Source of the DNA: Desulfuromonas sp. TF
GTDB lineage: Bacteria; Desulfobacterota; Desulfuromonadia; Desulfuromonadales; ATBO01
NCBI RefSeq assembly: GCF_000472285.1
Contig: NZ_KI421413.1
Location: forward strand, 38,087 to 102,086
Length of the DNA: 64,000 nt
Direction of reading: 5' to 3'
Shown here: positions 48,020 to 57,350 of the stretch, piece after piece
How the letters are laid out: every line of letters starts with the position of its first letter
How positions within the stretch are numbered: position 1 is the stretch's first letter
Program-made: the position numbers and the translations under genes
Notes under the pieces: model-generated
What the model saw: only the letters and a program-made list of their open reading frames with translations
Told to the model about the DNA's origin: nothing
The model's database searches: none

Positions 48020-48628
48020 ATGATGAGGAATATGCCCCTCAAGCTCAAGGATGAGCTCCTGCGCGAAATCGATGCGGAAATCGAGCAGACCCTTGCCCGG
48101 GCCCGGCAGGATGCCGAGGCGATCGTCACCGAGGCCCGCCGCCGCCGGGATAACAGGGAGAGGGAAGGTCTGCGCCGCCTGGAGGACGAATTGAACGTGT
48201 CTCGCCGGCGGGCCCTGGCCCGGGCCGAGCTGGATGGGCGCAATGCCCTGCTGAGGCTGAAACGGGAGGAGACGGACCGGGCCTTCGCCGCCGCCCGGGA
48301 GGAACTTGCCCGCATGGAGTCTGCCGATCCCGATCGTTACACAGCCCTTCTGGAGCGGATATTCCGCTCCTGCCGCCGCATGCTTCCGCCGGGACCGGTC
48401 AAGGCCAGGATCGGCCGGGGGAAAGAGGCTCTGCGGGAGCGACTGGCCGGCGAAGAGGGGGTCGAAGCGGTCTCCGATCCCGATCTGCGGGGAGTCATTC
48501 TGGAGAGCGCCGACGGGCGTCTGCATTGCGACGGGTCCCTCGAAGGGCTGCTGAGCAGCCTGCGGCAGGAAAGGGCGGCGGAAATCGAAGGGATCCTCTT
48601 TGGAGACGGCGATGAGCGCGAAGAATAG
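48020..48628 (+). CDS. V/A-type ATPase peripheral stalk subunit E
   Basis: A 202-residue subunit E. The N-terminal half is a long charged helix (EIDAEIEQTLARARQDAEAIV and on), the C-terminal half a small mixed domain ending in RAAEIEGILFG. With G it forms the stator stalk. Starts at 48020, 48023 or 48032 are possible; the first is listed. The gene ends inside the beginning of subunit A (17-base overlap). Confidence 0.85.
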   Translation: MMRNMPLKLKDELLREIDAEIEQTLARARQDAEAIVTEARRRRDNREREGLRRLEDELNVSRRRALARAELDGRNALLRLKREETDRAFAAAREELARMESADPDRYTALLERIFRSCRRMLPPGPVKARIGRGKEALRERLAGEEGVEAVSDPDLRGVILESADGRLHCDGSLEGLLSSLRQERAAEIEGILFGDGDEREE

Positions 48629-50453
48629 GGAAAACGCCACGGGCATCGTCGTCTGGGTAAACGGACCGGTGGTACGGGCCCGCTGCGAGGCGGGATTCCG
48701 GATGCTGGAGGTGGTCAAGGTCGGCGGCGCCGGACTGGTCGGCGAGGTCATCGGGATCCACGGTGATCTGGCCACCATCCAGGTTTACGAGGATACGTCG
48801 GGGCTGCGCCCGGGAGAAGTCGTCGAGGGGAGCGGCTCCCCTCTGAGCATCGAACTCGGACCGGGTCTGGTCTCCCAGGTGATGGACGGCATCCAGCGGC
48901 CGCTGAAGCGTCTGCGGGCCGCCGCGGGCGATTTCATCCACCGCGGCGTAAGCGTTCCGCGGCTGGACCGGGAGCGCCGTTGGGAGTTCGAGCCGCGCCT
49001 GGAGAAGGGAACCATGGTCGAAGGGGGGGAGATTCTGGGCATCGTGCCCGAGACTCCCCTGGTCGAACACCGCATCCTGGTTCCGATCGGGGTTCGCGGC
49101 GAGCTGGTTTCGGTGGCCGGGCCCGGGCCATACACGGTGGATGAGATCGTCGCCAGGGTGGACGCCTGCGGCGCAGAGATCCCCCTGACCATGCGGCAGC
49201 ACTGGGAGGTCCGACGCCCCAGGCCGGTGCGGGAGCGGCTGATGCCTTCGGTCCCCCTCCTCACCGGGCAGCGGATCATCGACGTCTTCTTCCCTCTGGC
49301 CAAAGGGGGGACCGCGGCCATTCCCGGCGGTTTCGGCACCGGCAAGACGGTGACCCAGAACAACCTGGCCAAATGGTGCGACGCCGACATCATCGTCTAT
49401 ATCGGCTGCGGGGAGCGCGGCAACGAGATGACGGGTGTGCTTACCGATTTCCCGCAGCTGAAGGACCCCCGCTCCGGCCGGCCGCTGATGGAGCGGACGA
49501 TTCTCATCGCCAACACCTCCAACATGCCGGTGGCCGCCCGCGAGGCCAGTATCTATACCGGGGTTGCCATCGCCGAGTATTTTCGCGACATGGGCTACCA
49601 CGTCGCCGTCATGGCCGACTCCACCTCGCGCTGGGCGGAGGCGCTGCGCGAAATCTCCGGCCGCCTGGAGGAGATGCCGGCCGAGGAGGGCTTCCCCGCC
49701 TACCTGGCCACCCGGCTGGCCGAGTTTTACGAGCGCGCCGGCCGCGTGGTCACCCTCAGCGGAGAGGAGGGATCGATCTCCATCATCGGGGCGGTTTCGC
49801 CTCCCGGCGGCGACTTCTCCGAGCCGGTCACCCAGCATACGAAGCGATTCGTGCGCTGCTTCTGGTCCCTCGACAAGGAGCTCGCCTCCGCCCGCTTTTT
49901 CCCTTCCATCAACCCCATGGACTCCTACAGCGAGTATGATCGGTCGGTGGAGGCGTGGTGGCAGGAGGCGAGCGAGGAGGACTTCGGCGCCCTCAAGGAA
50001 AGAGCCCGGTCGATCCTGCGCGAGGACAGCGGTCTGCAGCAGATCGTTCGGCTGATCGGCGAGGATGCGCTTCCGGACGACCAGAAAATGACCGTCCTGG
50101 CCGCACGCCTGCTCCGGGAGGGGTTCCTCCAGCAGGATGCCTTCGAGCCGGTCGACATGTACGCCCTGCCCGACAAGCAGGTGAAGATGCTGCGGGCCAT
50201 CCTGCGCTTCTGCGACATGGGGCGGGTGCTGGTGCGCAAGGGGATCCCCGCCGGCCGCCTCCGCGACCTCGAATCCTATCTGGTGCTGCAGCGCATGAAA
50301 TCGACGGTGGGAAACGAAGAGACCGACCGGATCGATGCCATCGTCCATGAAACCGAAGAGGAGATGTATCGCACCTTCCCCATCGACGAACGGGATTTCT
50401 TCGCCATTTCCGACCGGCCGCCAGCCGGCGGCAGGCCCGGAGGGAGAAAGTGA
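48612..50453 (+). CDS. V/A-type ATPase catalytic subunit A
   Basis: A 613-residue catalytic subunit. The Walker A loop GGFGTGKTV is at about 238-246 and [11 protein letters not shown] follows, typical of A subunits. The non-homologous region of about 90 residues before the P loop is present, which separates A from F-type beta. It hydrolyses or makes ATP. ATG 48612 has GGAG six bases upstream. It overlaps subunit E by 17 bases and subunit B by four. Confidence 0.95.
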   Translation: MSAKNRENATGIVVWVNGPVVRARCEAGFRMLEVVKVGGAGLVGEVIGIHGDLATIQVYEDTSGLRPGEVVEGSGSPLSIELGPGLVSQVMDGIQRPLKRLRAAAGDFIHRGVSVPRLDRERRWEFEPRLEKGTMVEGGEILGIVPETPLVEHRILVPIGVRGELVSVAGPGPYTVDEIVARVDACGAEIPLTMRQHWEVRRPRPVRERLMPSVPLLTGQRIIDVFFPLAKGGTAAIPGGFGTGKTVTQNNLAKWCDADIIVYIGCGERGNEMTGVLTDFPQLKDPRSGRPLMERTILIANTSNMPVAAREASIYTGVAIAEYFRDMGYHVAVMADSTSRWAEALREISGRLEEMPAEEGFPAYLATRLAEFYERAGRVVTLSGEEGSISIIGAVSPPGGDFSEPVTQHTKRFVRCFWSLDKELASARFFPSINPMDSYSEYDRSVEAWWQEASEEDFGALKERARSILREDSGLQQIVRLIGEDALPDDQKMTVLAARLLREGFLQQDAFEPVDMYALPDKQVKMLRAILRFCDMGRVLVRKGIPAGRLRDLESYLVLQRMKSTVGNEETDRIDAIVHETEEEMYRTFPIDERDFFAISDRPPAGGRPGGRK

Positions 50454-51835
50454 CTGAGCTGGCCTATCGCGAATACATGGGCGCCCAGCGCGCCCGGGGG
50501 CCGCTCCTCTTCATCGAGGGGGTGGAGGGGGTCGGCTATGATGAACGGGCGGAAATCCTGCTGCCGGACGGCGGAACCCGGCAGGGGAGGGTTCTGGAAG
50601 TCGGCGAGGAGATGGCCGTAGTGGAAATATTCGAGGGGAGCGGCGGCCTGCTTCTTGGTGATATCCGGATCCGTTTTCTCGGTCGCCCGTTTCACCTGAC
50701 GGTCAGCGAGGAGATGCTGGGCCGGGTTTTCGACGGCCTCGGCCATCCGCTGGACGGCGGTCCGGCGACGGTGTCGAAGGTGAAGCGCGACGTCAACGGC
50801 AGCGCCATCAACCCTCTTGCCAGGCTCTACCCAGAGGATTTCATCGAGACCGGCGTCTCCGTCATCGACGGCATGAACACCCTGGTGCGGGGGCAGAAAC
50901 TCCCCATCTTCTCCGCTTCCGGTCTGCCGCACAACGAGCTGGCCGGGCAGATGATCCAGCATGCGCGCATCAGCGAACAAGAGAACTTCGCCCTGGTCTT
51001 TGCCGCTATCGGGGTGAAGCACGATGTGGCCCGGATGTTCCAGGAGCTCTTCGAGGCCGGGGGGGTGACCCGGCAAGTGGTCATGTTCCTCAATCTGGCC
51101 AACGACCCCTCCATCGTCCGGCTGATGACGCCGAGGGTCGCCCTGACCGTGGCCGAGTACCTCGCCTTCGACCTCGGCCGCCATGTGCTGGTCATCATGA
51201 CCGACCTCACCAACTACGGCGAGGCGCTGCGCGAGGTCGCCACCGCCAAGGGGGAAGTCCCCAGCCGCAAGGGGTTTCCCGGGTACCTTTACTCCGATCT
51301 CGCCTCCCTCTTCGAGCGGGCCGGCCGGATCGAGGGGCGGCCGGGATCGATCACCCAGCTGCCGATCCTGACCATGCCCAACGACGACATCACCCATCCG
51401 ATACCCGACCTCACCGGCTACATCACCGAGGGGCAGATCGTCCTCGACCGGGACCTCTTTCGCAAGGGGATCTATCCGCCGATCAACCCACTGCCGTCCC
51501 TCTCCCGACTGATGAACGACGGCATCGGCGGCGGCAAGACGCGCGAGGACCACGCCCATCTGTCCTCCCAGCTCTACGCCGCCTATGCCCAGGCGCGGCA
51601 GATCGAAAGGCTGTCCACCATCATCGGCGAGGGGGAGCTCTCGCAGCTCGACCGCCTCTATCTCGAATTCGGCGAGGCCTTCGAGCGTCGCTTCATCGCG
51701 CAGGGGCCGCAGGAGGGACGCTCCCTGGAGCGGACTCTCGACCTGGGGTGGGAGTGCCTTTCCATCCTCCCCCCGGACGAGCTGAGCCGGGTCACCGCCG
51801 AGGAGATCGACCGCTATCTGGGCAAGGGGCGTTAA
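50450..51835 (+). CDS. V/A-type ATPase regulatory subunit B
   Basis: A 461-residue B subunit. It has the fold of A but lacks the Walker A loop; the corresponding segment reads [15 protein letters not shown], the hallmark of V-type [34 protein letters not shown] is also diagnostic. It forms the A3B3 hexamer with subunit A. The start is GTG 50450, overlapping the A stop (GTGA) with AGGGAGAAA before it. Confidence 0.95.
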   Translation: MTELAYREYMGAQRARGPLLFIEGVEGVGYDERAEILLPDGGTRQGRVLEVGEEMAVVEIFEGSGGLLLGDIRIRFLGRPFHLTVSEEMLGRVFDGLGHPLDGGPATVSKVKRDVNGSAINPLARLYPEDFIETGVSVIDGMNTLVRGQKLPIFSASGLPHNELAGQMIQHARISEQENFALVFAAIGVKHDVARMFQELFEAGGVTRQVVMFLNLANDPSIVRLMTPRVALTVAEYLAFDLGRHVLVIMTDLTNYGEALREVATAKGEVPSRKGFPGYLYSDLASLFERAGRIEGRPGSITQLPILTMPNDDITHPIPDLTGYITEGQIVLDRDLFRKGIYPPINPLPSLSRLMNDGIGGGKTREDHAHLSSQLYAAYAQARQIERLSTIIGEGELSQLDRLYLEFGEAFERRFIAQGPQEGRSLERTLDLGWECLSILPPDELSRVTAEEIDRYLGKGR

Positions 51836-52453
51836 ATGGAGAGGCTGCGAGTACCTGCCACCAAGAGCAATCTGATCCGCCTGCGAGATGAGCTGAGCTT
51901 CGCCCGCGAAGGGAAGAATCTGCTGACCCAGAAGAGGGAGGTCCTGGTATCGGAGCTGCTGCGGCTGCATGAAGACGCCCGCAAGGTTCGCGAGGAACTC
52001 GACGATCTTCTTGCCAGGGCCTACGGGGCCTTCGCCGAGGCGACCATGCTCGAGGGCTTCGACGCCCTGGCCCGGCTCTCCCTGGGGGCGGCGCCTGTAC
52101 CGCAGGTCAAGATTCACGAGCGCAGCGTCATGGGGGTGGTCGTCCCTATCATTGAGGCGCCCCCCGAACGGCAGTGGCGGCCCATCTCCGGCCTGGCCGG
52201 CGCCTCGGTCGCCGCCGACCGGGCTTCCGAGCTCTTCCAGGAGGTCGCCGACAAGCTGTTCGAGGTGGCGGAAATCGAGACTGCTATCTACCGGCTGGCC
52301 ATGGAGACACGAAAGACCCTCCGGCGGGAGCGGGCCCTGGAGAATCTCCTGATTCCCCAGTATGCCGCCACGGTCAAGTTCATTCAGGAGACCCTGGAAG
52401 AGAGAGAGCGCGAAGGCTTCTACCAGATGAAACTGCTGAAAGGGAAGAGGTGA
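51836..52453 (+). CDS. V/A-type ATPase subunit D (central rotor)
   Basis: A 205-residue helical protein with the N-terminal VPATKSNLIRLRDELSFAREGKNLLTQKRE block, shared by all D subunits. A C-terminal helix with RRERALENLLIPQYAATVKFIQETLEERERE pairs with it as the rotor coiled coil. It turns inside the A3B3 head. It starts directly after B and overlaps the start of the UspA gene. Confidence 0.93.
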   Translation: MERLRVPATKSNLIRLRDELSFAREGKNLLTQKREVLVSELLRLHEDARKVREELDDLLARAYGAFAEATMLEGFDALARLSLGAAPVPQVKIHERSVMGVVVPIIEAPPERQWRPISGLAGASVAADRASELFQEVADKLFEVAEIETAIYRLAMETRKTLRRERALENLLIPQYAATVKFIQETLEEREREGFYQMKLLKGKR

Positions 52454-52902
52454 CGGTGAGTCCCGAAGGCTTTTTCAATCGGCTGCTGATCCCCGTGGAC
52501 GGCTCAAAGAGCTCGCTCAAGTCGGCCCGCTTCGGTCTGCGCCTGGCCGGTCACGAAAATTGCGAGGTCATCGCCGTTCACGTGATCGACGAGGAGAACG
52601 CCGCCGACCTCGCTCTCTATTCCGACCGTCCGGTCGAGGAGATCCTGGAGAGGATGAGGCGCGGAGGCGAGAGTTATATCGAGGAAATCGAGGAGATCGC
52701 CCGACGGCACCGGGTGCGGTTCGTCGGAGAGGTGCGGGTCGGCATCCCCCACCGGGCCATTCTGGCGATTGCCGAAGAACGCGACGCCGACCTGATCGTC
52801 ATGGGAACGGTGGGGCGCAAAGGACCCCGGAGGGTCCTGATCGGCAGCGTCACCGAAAGGGTCATCGAACAGTCGCCTGTGCCGGTGCTGGTGGTTAAAT
52901 AA
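52450..52902 (+). CDS. Universal stress protein, UspA family
   Basis: A 150-residue single-domain UspA. RLLIPVDGSKSSLKSARFG begins the fold, and GTVGRKGPRRVLIGSVTERVIEQ carries the G-x2-G-x9-G-S nucleotide-binding motif, so it probably binds ATP. GTG 52450 overlaps the subunit D stop (GTGA) as elsewhere in this operon; GTG 52456 is an alternative. Ending the V-ATPase operon, it could tie the pump to energy stress, but that is inferred from position only. Confidence 0.88.
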   Translation: MTVSPEGFFNRLLIPVDGSKSSLKSARFGLRLAGHENCEVIAVHVIDEENAADLALYSDRPVEEILERMRRGGESYIEEIEEIARRHRVRFVGEVRVGIPHRAILAIAEERDADLIVMGTVGRKGPRRVLIGSVTERVIEQSPVPVLVVK

Positions 52903-52963
52903 AAGGTGAAAGGTGAAAGGCCTTGAACTGGTTGAAAATTTCTTTTGGCCGGAAGGATTTGTC

Positions 52964-53860
52964 GTGAAAAACTTAAAGTTGATTCTCGCAGTGTGTTCGG
53001 TCCTTGTCGGGACCATGCTTCTAAGCGCTTGCCCCGGTGAGGAAAAGGAGAAGACGTCAAAAATCCCTGCCTGGAGTCAGGGCGATGTCCGGGCCACGGG
53101 AAGCTATATCGAGCATTTCGGTGAGCCGCCGACGGTCAAGGAGGGAACCTGCTACGCTCAGGTGGGTTACTATCCCCTTGCCGATGCTCCAGGAAAACTT
53201 CGACCGTTCCCGCTATTTCTCTTCAATCCGGATAAACGCCTGGAACTTATCACCGAACATCTGCTTCACTGGGGAGAGGGGTGGGATATGGGCGGGGTGC
53301 TCCTCAACCCGTTTCCGCCGGGAACACAGCTGGTCTCCTTGAGCCGGGAAGGGGACCTGGTGCGGGTCGAACTCTCCCCTGAAATCGCGGAGGTCGACAA
53401 CCTCCAGCGGCAGGTCGTCATCAATGTCCTCGGTCTGACCCTGGCGCAGTTTGAAGGAATTTCCAGGGTGATGGTAATTGCCGGCGGAGAACTCCTGACT
53501 GACCAGGCCGAAAAGGCCTTCATCCCCGACGGCTCCGTGGTGGCGGGGCCGGGAGAACCGCTGGTGCTGGCCGTCACGGGAACCTGGGAGGAGGATCGGA
53601 AAGATCCCGAGGAAGTCTCCATCTTCTTCGACCGCCCCATTACGGTGGAGGAGATCGACCTGAAGGATGAACGCGGAAACCCTCTTCAGGGAGATTACTA
53701 CCGCTCCGTTTTCGACATGGCGGTGGTTCTTCATCCGGCAGACCCTGCCGCCGTCACCGAAGGGATGCCTCTAAAAGTCGTCTGGAAGGTTTCCGACCGG
53801 CTGGGGCGCAAGGGGGCGGGGGAGAAGACCTTCGCGCTGAAGCGGCTTGAGCATCCTTGA
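52964..53860 (+). CDS. GerMN-domain lipoprotein
   Basis: A 298-residue lipoprotein. The signal peptide ends in a lipobox (LLSAC) with the lipidated Cys at about residue 22. About 70-175 is a GerMN domain: PLFLFNPDKRLELITEHL, then LSREGDLVRVELSPEIAEV and FEGISRVMVIAGGELL. A beta-rich C-terminal part follows. The start GTG 52964 is chosen because AAGGA lies 6 bases upstream and it sits just before the lysine/hydrophobic signal. GerMN domains occur in cell-envelope and spore proteins; the role here is unknown. Confidence 0.82.
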   Translation: MKNLKLILAVCSVLVGTMLLSACPGEEKEKTSKIPAWSQGDVRATGSYIEHFGEPPTVKEGTCYAQVGYYPLADAPGKLRPFPLFLFNPDKRLELITEHLLHWGEGWDMGGVLLNPFPPGTQLVSLSREGDLVRVELSPEIAEVDNLQRQVVINVLGLTLAQFEGISRVMVIAGGELLTDQAEKAFIPDGSVVAGPGEPLVLAVTGTWEEDRKDPEEVSIFFDRPITVEEIDLKDERGNPLQGDYYRSVFDMAVVLHPADPAAVTEGMPLKVVWKVSDRLGRKGAGEKTFALKRLEHP

Positions 53861-53900
53861 AAACATTTACCGTATACCTGAAAGCTCTCCAACATTCCCG

Positions 53901-53930
53901 TTGACAAGGGCTCGGCAATGCTGATTTAAT
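53901..53930 (+). promoter_or_regulatory. Strong sigma-70 promoter of the aminotransferase gene
   Basis: TTGACA (53901-53906) is an exact consensus -35; TTTAAT (53925-53930) is the -10, spacer 18. Transcription should start about 60 bases before the ATG. Confidence 0.75.
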
Positions 53931-53946
53931 ACCGCGCTGGTGCTAG

Positions 53947-53977
53947 CGCCCGCTTCGTGCGGGCGTCCGACTCTTTT
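53947..53977 (+). promoter_or_regulatory. Leader hairpin followed by T run
   Basis: CGCCCGC (53947-53953) pairs with GCGGGCG (53959-53965) across TTCGT; seven bases later comes TTTTT (53973-53977). Placed between promoter and ribosome binding site (GAGGAG, 53989-53994), it may be an attenuator or a stabilising 5' hairpin. Confidence 0.5.
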
Positions 53978-53999
53978 TAATTCGTCCGAGGAGAATACG

Positions 54000-55304
54000 A
54001 TGAATCCATTGGCCAAGGAACTGAACGATCTGATCGCCCAGCATAGTCCGCACATGCTGGAGATGCTTTCCGACCTCGGGAAGAATCTCTTCTTCCCCAA
54101 GGGAATCCTCACCCAGTCCGCCGAGGCGAAGGAGAAGGCGCACAAGTTCAACGCCACCATCGGCATCGCCACCGAAAACGGCGGCCCGATGTTCCTGCAG
54201 TGCATCCAGGACAAGCTCTCGGCCTTCGATCCCAAGGACATCTATCCCTACGCGCCGCCGGCAGGAAAGCCCGAGCTTCGCTCCCTCTGGCGGGAGAAGA
54301 TGCTGCGGGAGAACCCCAGCATGCAGGGGAAGCATTTCAGCAATCCCGTCGTCACCAACGCCCTGACCCATGGCCTCTCCATCGTCGGCGACATGTTCGT
54401 CGATCCGGGCGATCACCTGGTCCTGCCGGACATGCTCTGGGGGAACTACAACCTGACCTTCGGCACCTGCAACGGCGGCATCGTCAAGAAGTTCCCCACC
54501 TTCACGGTGGCCGGCGGCTATGACGTCGACGCGTTCAAGACCGTTCTGCAGAACACCGCCGAGGAGAAGGGGAAGGCAATCGTCCTGCTCAATTTCCCCA
54601 ACAACCCCAGCGGATACACCCCGACCGTTGCCGAAGGCGAGGCCATCGTCGCCGCCATCCGCGAAGTCGCCGAGGGCGGCTGCAACGTCGTCGCCATCAC
54701 CGACGATGCCTACTTCGGACTCTTCTACGAAGATTCGATGACCGAGTCACTCTTCGGCAAGCTGGCCAACCTCCATCCCCGCATTCTCACCATCAAGCTC
54801 GACGGCGCCACAAAGGAGGAGTACGTCTGGGGTTTCCGCACCGGCTTCATCACTTTTGCCGACGGCAACGATTACGAGAACGCTCCGGTCATCACCGCCC
54901 TGGAGAAGAAGACCATGGGGATCATCCGGGCCAAAATATCCAACTGTCCGCATCCCTCCCAGACTTTCGTCATCGAGGCGCTGCGCTCCCCTGACTTCCT
55001 CAAGCAGAAGGAGCAGAAGTACGAAGTGATGAAGGGGCGCGCCCTGAAGACCAAGAAGGTCCTCGACAGCGGCAAATACGACAAGGCCTGGGAGTACTAC
55101 CCCTTCAACTCCGGCTACTTCATGTGCCTGAAGCTCAAAACGGTCGATGCCGAGAAGCTGCGCGTGCATCTCCTCGACAAGTACGGCGTCGGGACGATCT
55201 CCATCGGCAAGACCGACCTGCGCATTGCCTTCTCCTGCATCGCCGAGAAGGATATTAAGGAACTCTTCGATCTGATCTACCAGGCGGTGGGTGATCTGGC
55301 CTGA
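54000..55304 (+). CDS. Class I/II pyridoxal-phosphate aminotransferase
   Basis: A 434-residue aminotransferase. The substrate-binding start YPYAPPAGKPELRSLW, PNNPSGYTP and ITDDAYFGLFYED are typical of fold type I. The lysine that binds the cofactor lies in LTIKLDGATKEEYVWGFRTGF. The sequence does not fit AspC or IlvE closely, so substrate is unassigned. It has its own promoter, leader hairpin and terminator, and is therefore a one-gene unit. GAGGAG is the ribosome binding site. Confidence 0.85.
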   Translation: MNPLAKELNDLIAQHSPHMLEMLSDLGKNLFFPKGILTQSAEAKEKAHKFNATIGIATENGGPMFLQCIQDKLSAFDPKDIYPYAPPAGKPELRSLWREKMLRENPSMQGKHFSNPVVTNALTHGLSIVGDMFVDPGDHLVLPDMLWGNYNLTFGTCNGGIVKKFPTFTVAGGYDVDAFKTVLQNTAEEKGKAIVLLNFPNNPSGYTPTVAEGEAIVAAIREVAEGGCNVVAITDDAYFGLFYEDSMTESLFGKLANLHPRILTIKLDGATKEEYVWGFRTGFITFADGNDYENAPVITALEKKTMGIIRAKISNCPHPSQTFVIEALRSPDFLKQKEQKYEVMKGRALKTKKVLDSGKYDKAWEYYPFNSGYFMCLKLKTVDAEKLRVHLLDKYGVGTISIGKTDLRIAFSCIAEKDIKELFDLIYQAVGDLA

Positions 55305-55320
55305 TTAACTCGGCACCGTA

Positions 55321-55350
55321 AAAGGCCCGCATTTGCGGGCCTTTTTTTTT
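55321..55350 (+). terminator. Terminator after the aminotransferase gene
   Basis: AAAGGCCCGCA (55321-55331) pairs with TGCGGGCCTTT with a very short loop and is followed by a run of nine to ten T. Confidence 0.88.
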
Positions 55351-55416
55351 AAACTCCCCTGCGCATCTCCCCCTCTGCGTTAAACTTGACCAAAACCACT
55401 GCCACGAGACTCCTGA

Positions 55417-56739
55417 ATGGAAGACCTAAAAAAAATTCTCACCGATGCCCGCATCATCCCGGCCCTGACCGAACTCCTTCGGCCCGGCACCGAATGCTGG
55501 CTGGTCGGCGGGACGCTTCGGGACTGGCTTCTCGGGCGGCCGGTGAGGGACTTCGACATCGCCACGCCGAAGGATCCGTCGGATCTGGCCATGCGTTTTG
55601 CCGAACGGGTCGGGGGGAAGTGGTTTCTCATGGACCGGCAGAGGCGGCAGAGCCGGGTCGTCCTGAGAGGGGAGGGGATCACCTGCGATTTCGCCCCCTT
55701 TCGGGCTCCCGACCTGAAAGGGGATCTGCGCATGCGTGATTTCACCGTCAATGCCCTGGCTCTTCCCCTGACCGGGAAATTTCCGCCGAAGCTGATCGAC
55801 GTGGTCGGGGGGCGGGAGGATCTTGCCCTGAAGCGGCTGCGGGCCTGCTCGGAGTGGGTCTTTTTCGACGATCCCCTGCGCGTCCTCAAGGGGGTGCGGC
55901 ACTGCGCGGAGCTCGGTTTCCGTCTGGAGGAGGAAACCCGGAGGCTGATGGCTCGGGCTGCCGGGGTGATGGATCGCGTCGCACCGGAGCGCATCCGCGC
56001 CGAGGTGGCCGCCATCTTTTCCGCTCCCTCGCCGGCGGACCACCTGCCGCTGCTGCATTCCCTCGGCCTCGACGGGAAGCTGTTCGGCCCCTCCCAGGTC
56101 GAAGAAGGATTCGACCGGGGGGTCCAGTTGGCGGCCCGGATGGAGAAGATCACCCGGAATCTGGCGGCGGACGATGCCGCGGCGGCTCTTCTCGACGAAG
56201 AGCTGGAAGCCGGTCTCAGCCGCCGGACCCTGCTCACGTTCGCCGCCTTCCTGCGCGGCTACGCGCCGCAGGATCCGGCAGGGCTGAGCGCTTCCCTTCG
56301 CCTGGGCGGCAAAGCCGCTGCCGCCTTGCCGGCTCTCGCCGCTCTGCCGAGGAATCGGGCGGCCGAGATCGCCGCCTTGCCCGATAAGCCTCGAGGACGC
56401 GCTCTCTGGGCCGCCTCCCTGGGTGCCGGAGCGGTGAACAGCCTGATGTTTATCTCCCTCTTCAAAAAAGAATCGCCGGAAGAGGTCGCCGCCGAGGTCC
56501 TGCCCCTGCTGCGCGACGTGATCGACTGCGCCCGGGGAGGTCGCATCCCCGACCTGGTCGACGGCCGCTGGGTGAGGGAAAACCTCGGCCTGGGGGAGGG
56601 GCCTAAAGTCGGCGGCGTGCTGGAGATGTTGCGCCGGGAGGAGATCGCCGGACGGGTTAACAACGCCCAGGAAGCGAGGAAATTTCTGAAATCGTTGGCC
56701 AAGAAAATCGTTGACAATGAAACGGGCGGCACCCTATAA
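55417..56739 (+). CDS. CCA-adding / poly(A) polymerase family nucleotidyltransferase
   Basis: A 440-residue class II nucleotidyltransferase. LVGGTLRDWLLGRPVRDFDIAT has the G-G-x-x-R and D-x-D catalytic motif (about 28-50), MRDFTVNALALPL and FFDDPLRVLKGVRHCAELGF follow. The helical C-terminal half is diverged. It could add CCA to tRNAs or act as a poly(A) polymerase; these cannot be split by eye. Both tRNA-Gly genes and tRNA-Leu here encode CCA, so a repair role is likely. The last codons overlap the promoter of the next tRNA. Confidence 0.85.
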   Translation: MEDLKKILTDARIIPALTELLRPGTECWLVGGTLRDWLLGRPVRDFDIATPKDPSDLAMRFAERVGGKWFLMDRQRRQSRVVLRGEGITCDFAPFRAPDLKGDLRMRDFTVNALALPLTGKFPPKLIDVVGGREDLALKRLRACSEWVFFDDPLRVLKGVRHCAELGFRLEEETRRLMARAAGVMDRVAPERIRAEVAAIFSAPSPADHLPLLHSLGLDGKLFGPSQVEEGFDRGVQLAARMEKITRNLAADDAAAALLDEELEAGLSRRTLLTFAAFLRGYAPQDPAGLSASLRLGGKAAAALPALAALPRNRAAEIAALPDKPRGRALWAASLGAGAVNSLMFISLFKKESPEEVAAEVLPLLRDVIDCARGGRIPDLVDGRWVRENLGLGEGPKVGGVLEMLRREEIAGRVNNAQEARKFLKSLAKKIVDNETGGTL

Positions 56740-56740
56740 T
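56711..56740 (+). promoter_or_regulatory. Consensus promoter of tRNA-Gly(CCC) inside the end of the nucleotidyltransferase gene
   Basis: TTGACA (56711-56716) and TATAAT (56735-56740) are both exact consensus hexamers, spacer 18. The -35 lies in coding sequence (codons for VDN), and the -10 contains the TAA stop of the upstream gene. The tRNA begins 13 bases after the -10. Confidence 0.88.
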
Positions 56741-56752
56741 CTGCCCCTGCAT

Positions 56753-56827
<75 letters not shown>

Positions 56828-56835
56828 AAGATTGC

Positions 56836-56868
56836 AAGGGTTAGGCAGATCTGCCTAACCCTTTTTTT
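56836..56868 (+). terminator. Terminator after tRNA-Gly(CCC)
   Basis: AAGGGTTAGGCAGA (56836-56849) and TCTGCCTAACCCTT (56850-56863) form a perfect palindrome followed by a T run; T7 covers 56862-56868. Confidence 0.88.
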
Positions 56869-56923
56869 ATCTTGCTCAGAGTTTAATCCGCCGTAAGTAC
56901 ATTTTTTAGACAGGAGATCTTTC

Positions 56924-57115
56924 ATGCGCAACATTGCGGAATACAAACTTATCTCATCCCACTCACCCCAGGAAATGATCTCGGAGGTGAACAAAATGAT
57001 TTCTGATGGATGGCAGCCTTTCGGGTCCCCCCATGTAGTGGCGCCGGTTCTCAATGAAACCCCTGCTCCGCTTTATTCTCAAGCCATGGTCCGGTACGCG
57101 AATAAACTTGAGTAG
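56924..57115 (+). CDS. DUF1737-family small protein
   Basis: A 63-residue protein matching DUF1737: EYKLISSHSPQEMISEVNKMI, DGWQPFGSPHV and the end YSQAMVRY. The family is small and of unknown function. GACAGGAG (56909-56916) precedes the ATG. It lies after the tRNA terminator, so it starts a new transcript or is read through. Confidence 0.8.
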   Translation: MRNIAEYKLISSHSPQEMISEVNKMISDGWQPFGSPHVVAPVLNETPAPLYSQAMVRYANKLE

Positions 57116-57122
57116 AGGGTCT

Positions 57123-57350
57123 ATGAGCCAGAAGAAGAAATCCCTGACCAAGCATCAGCCCCCCAAGAAGCAACAAAGCGTCTTCCAGGAGGCCTGGAGC
57201 AACATGTCCGATGACTTCAACCGCTTGATGCCGGAGAAGCTTCGGCAGCGCAAGGGGAAGAAGAAGTTCGTGCTGTGGCTGTTTATCCTGGAGCTGGTGG
57301 TTCTGGGAGTGGTGGGGAAGTTTGTTTATGAGTGGATTACGGGGGGCTGA
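57123..57350 (+). CDS. Small single-pass membrane protein, unknown
   Basis: A 75-residue protein with a lysine-rich N-terminus (KKKSLTKHQPPKKQQS) and one C-terminal membrane helix (about 50-70, FVLWLFILELVVLGVVGKFVY). No family recognised. AGAGGG lies close before the ATG, and it follows the DUF1737 gene by seven bases, so the pair may be co-expressed. Confidence 0.65.
   Translation: MSQKKKSLTKHQPPKKQQSVFQEAWSNMSDDFNRLMPEKLRQRKGKKKFVLWLFILELVVLGVVGKFVYEWITGG

Noticed and set aside
48495-50348. 617-codon open frame opposite V-ATPase subunit A
   Set aside because: Antisense shadow of a clear ATPase gene in GC-rich DNA.
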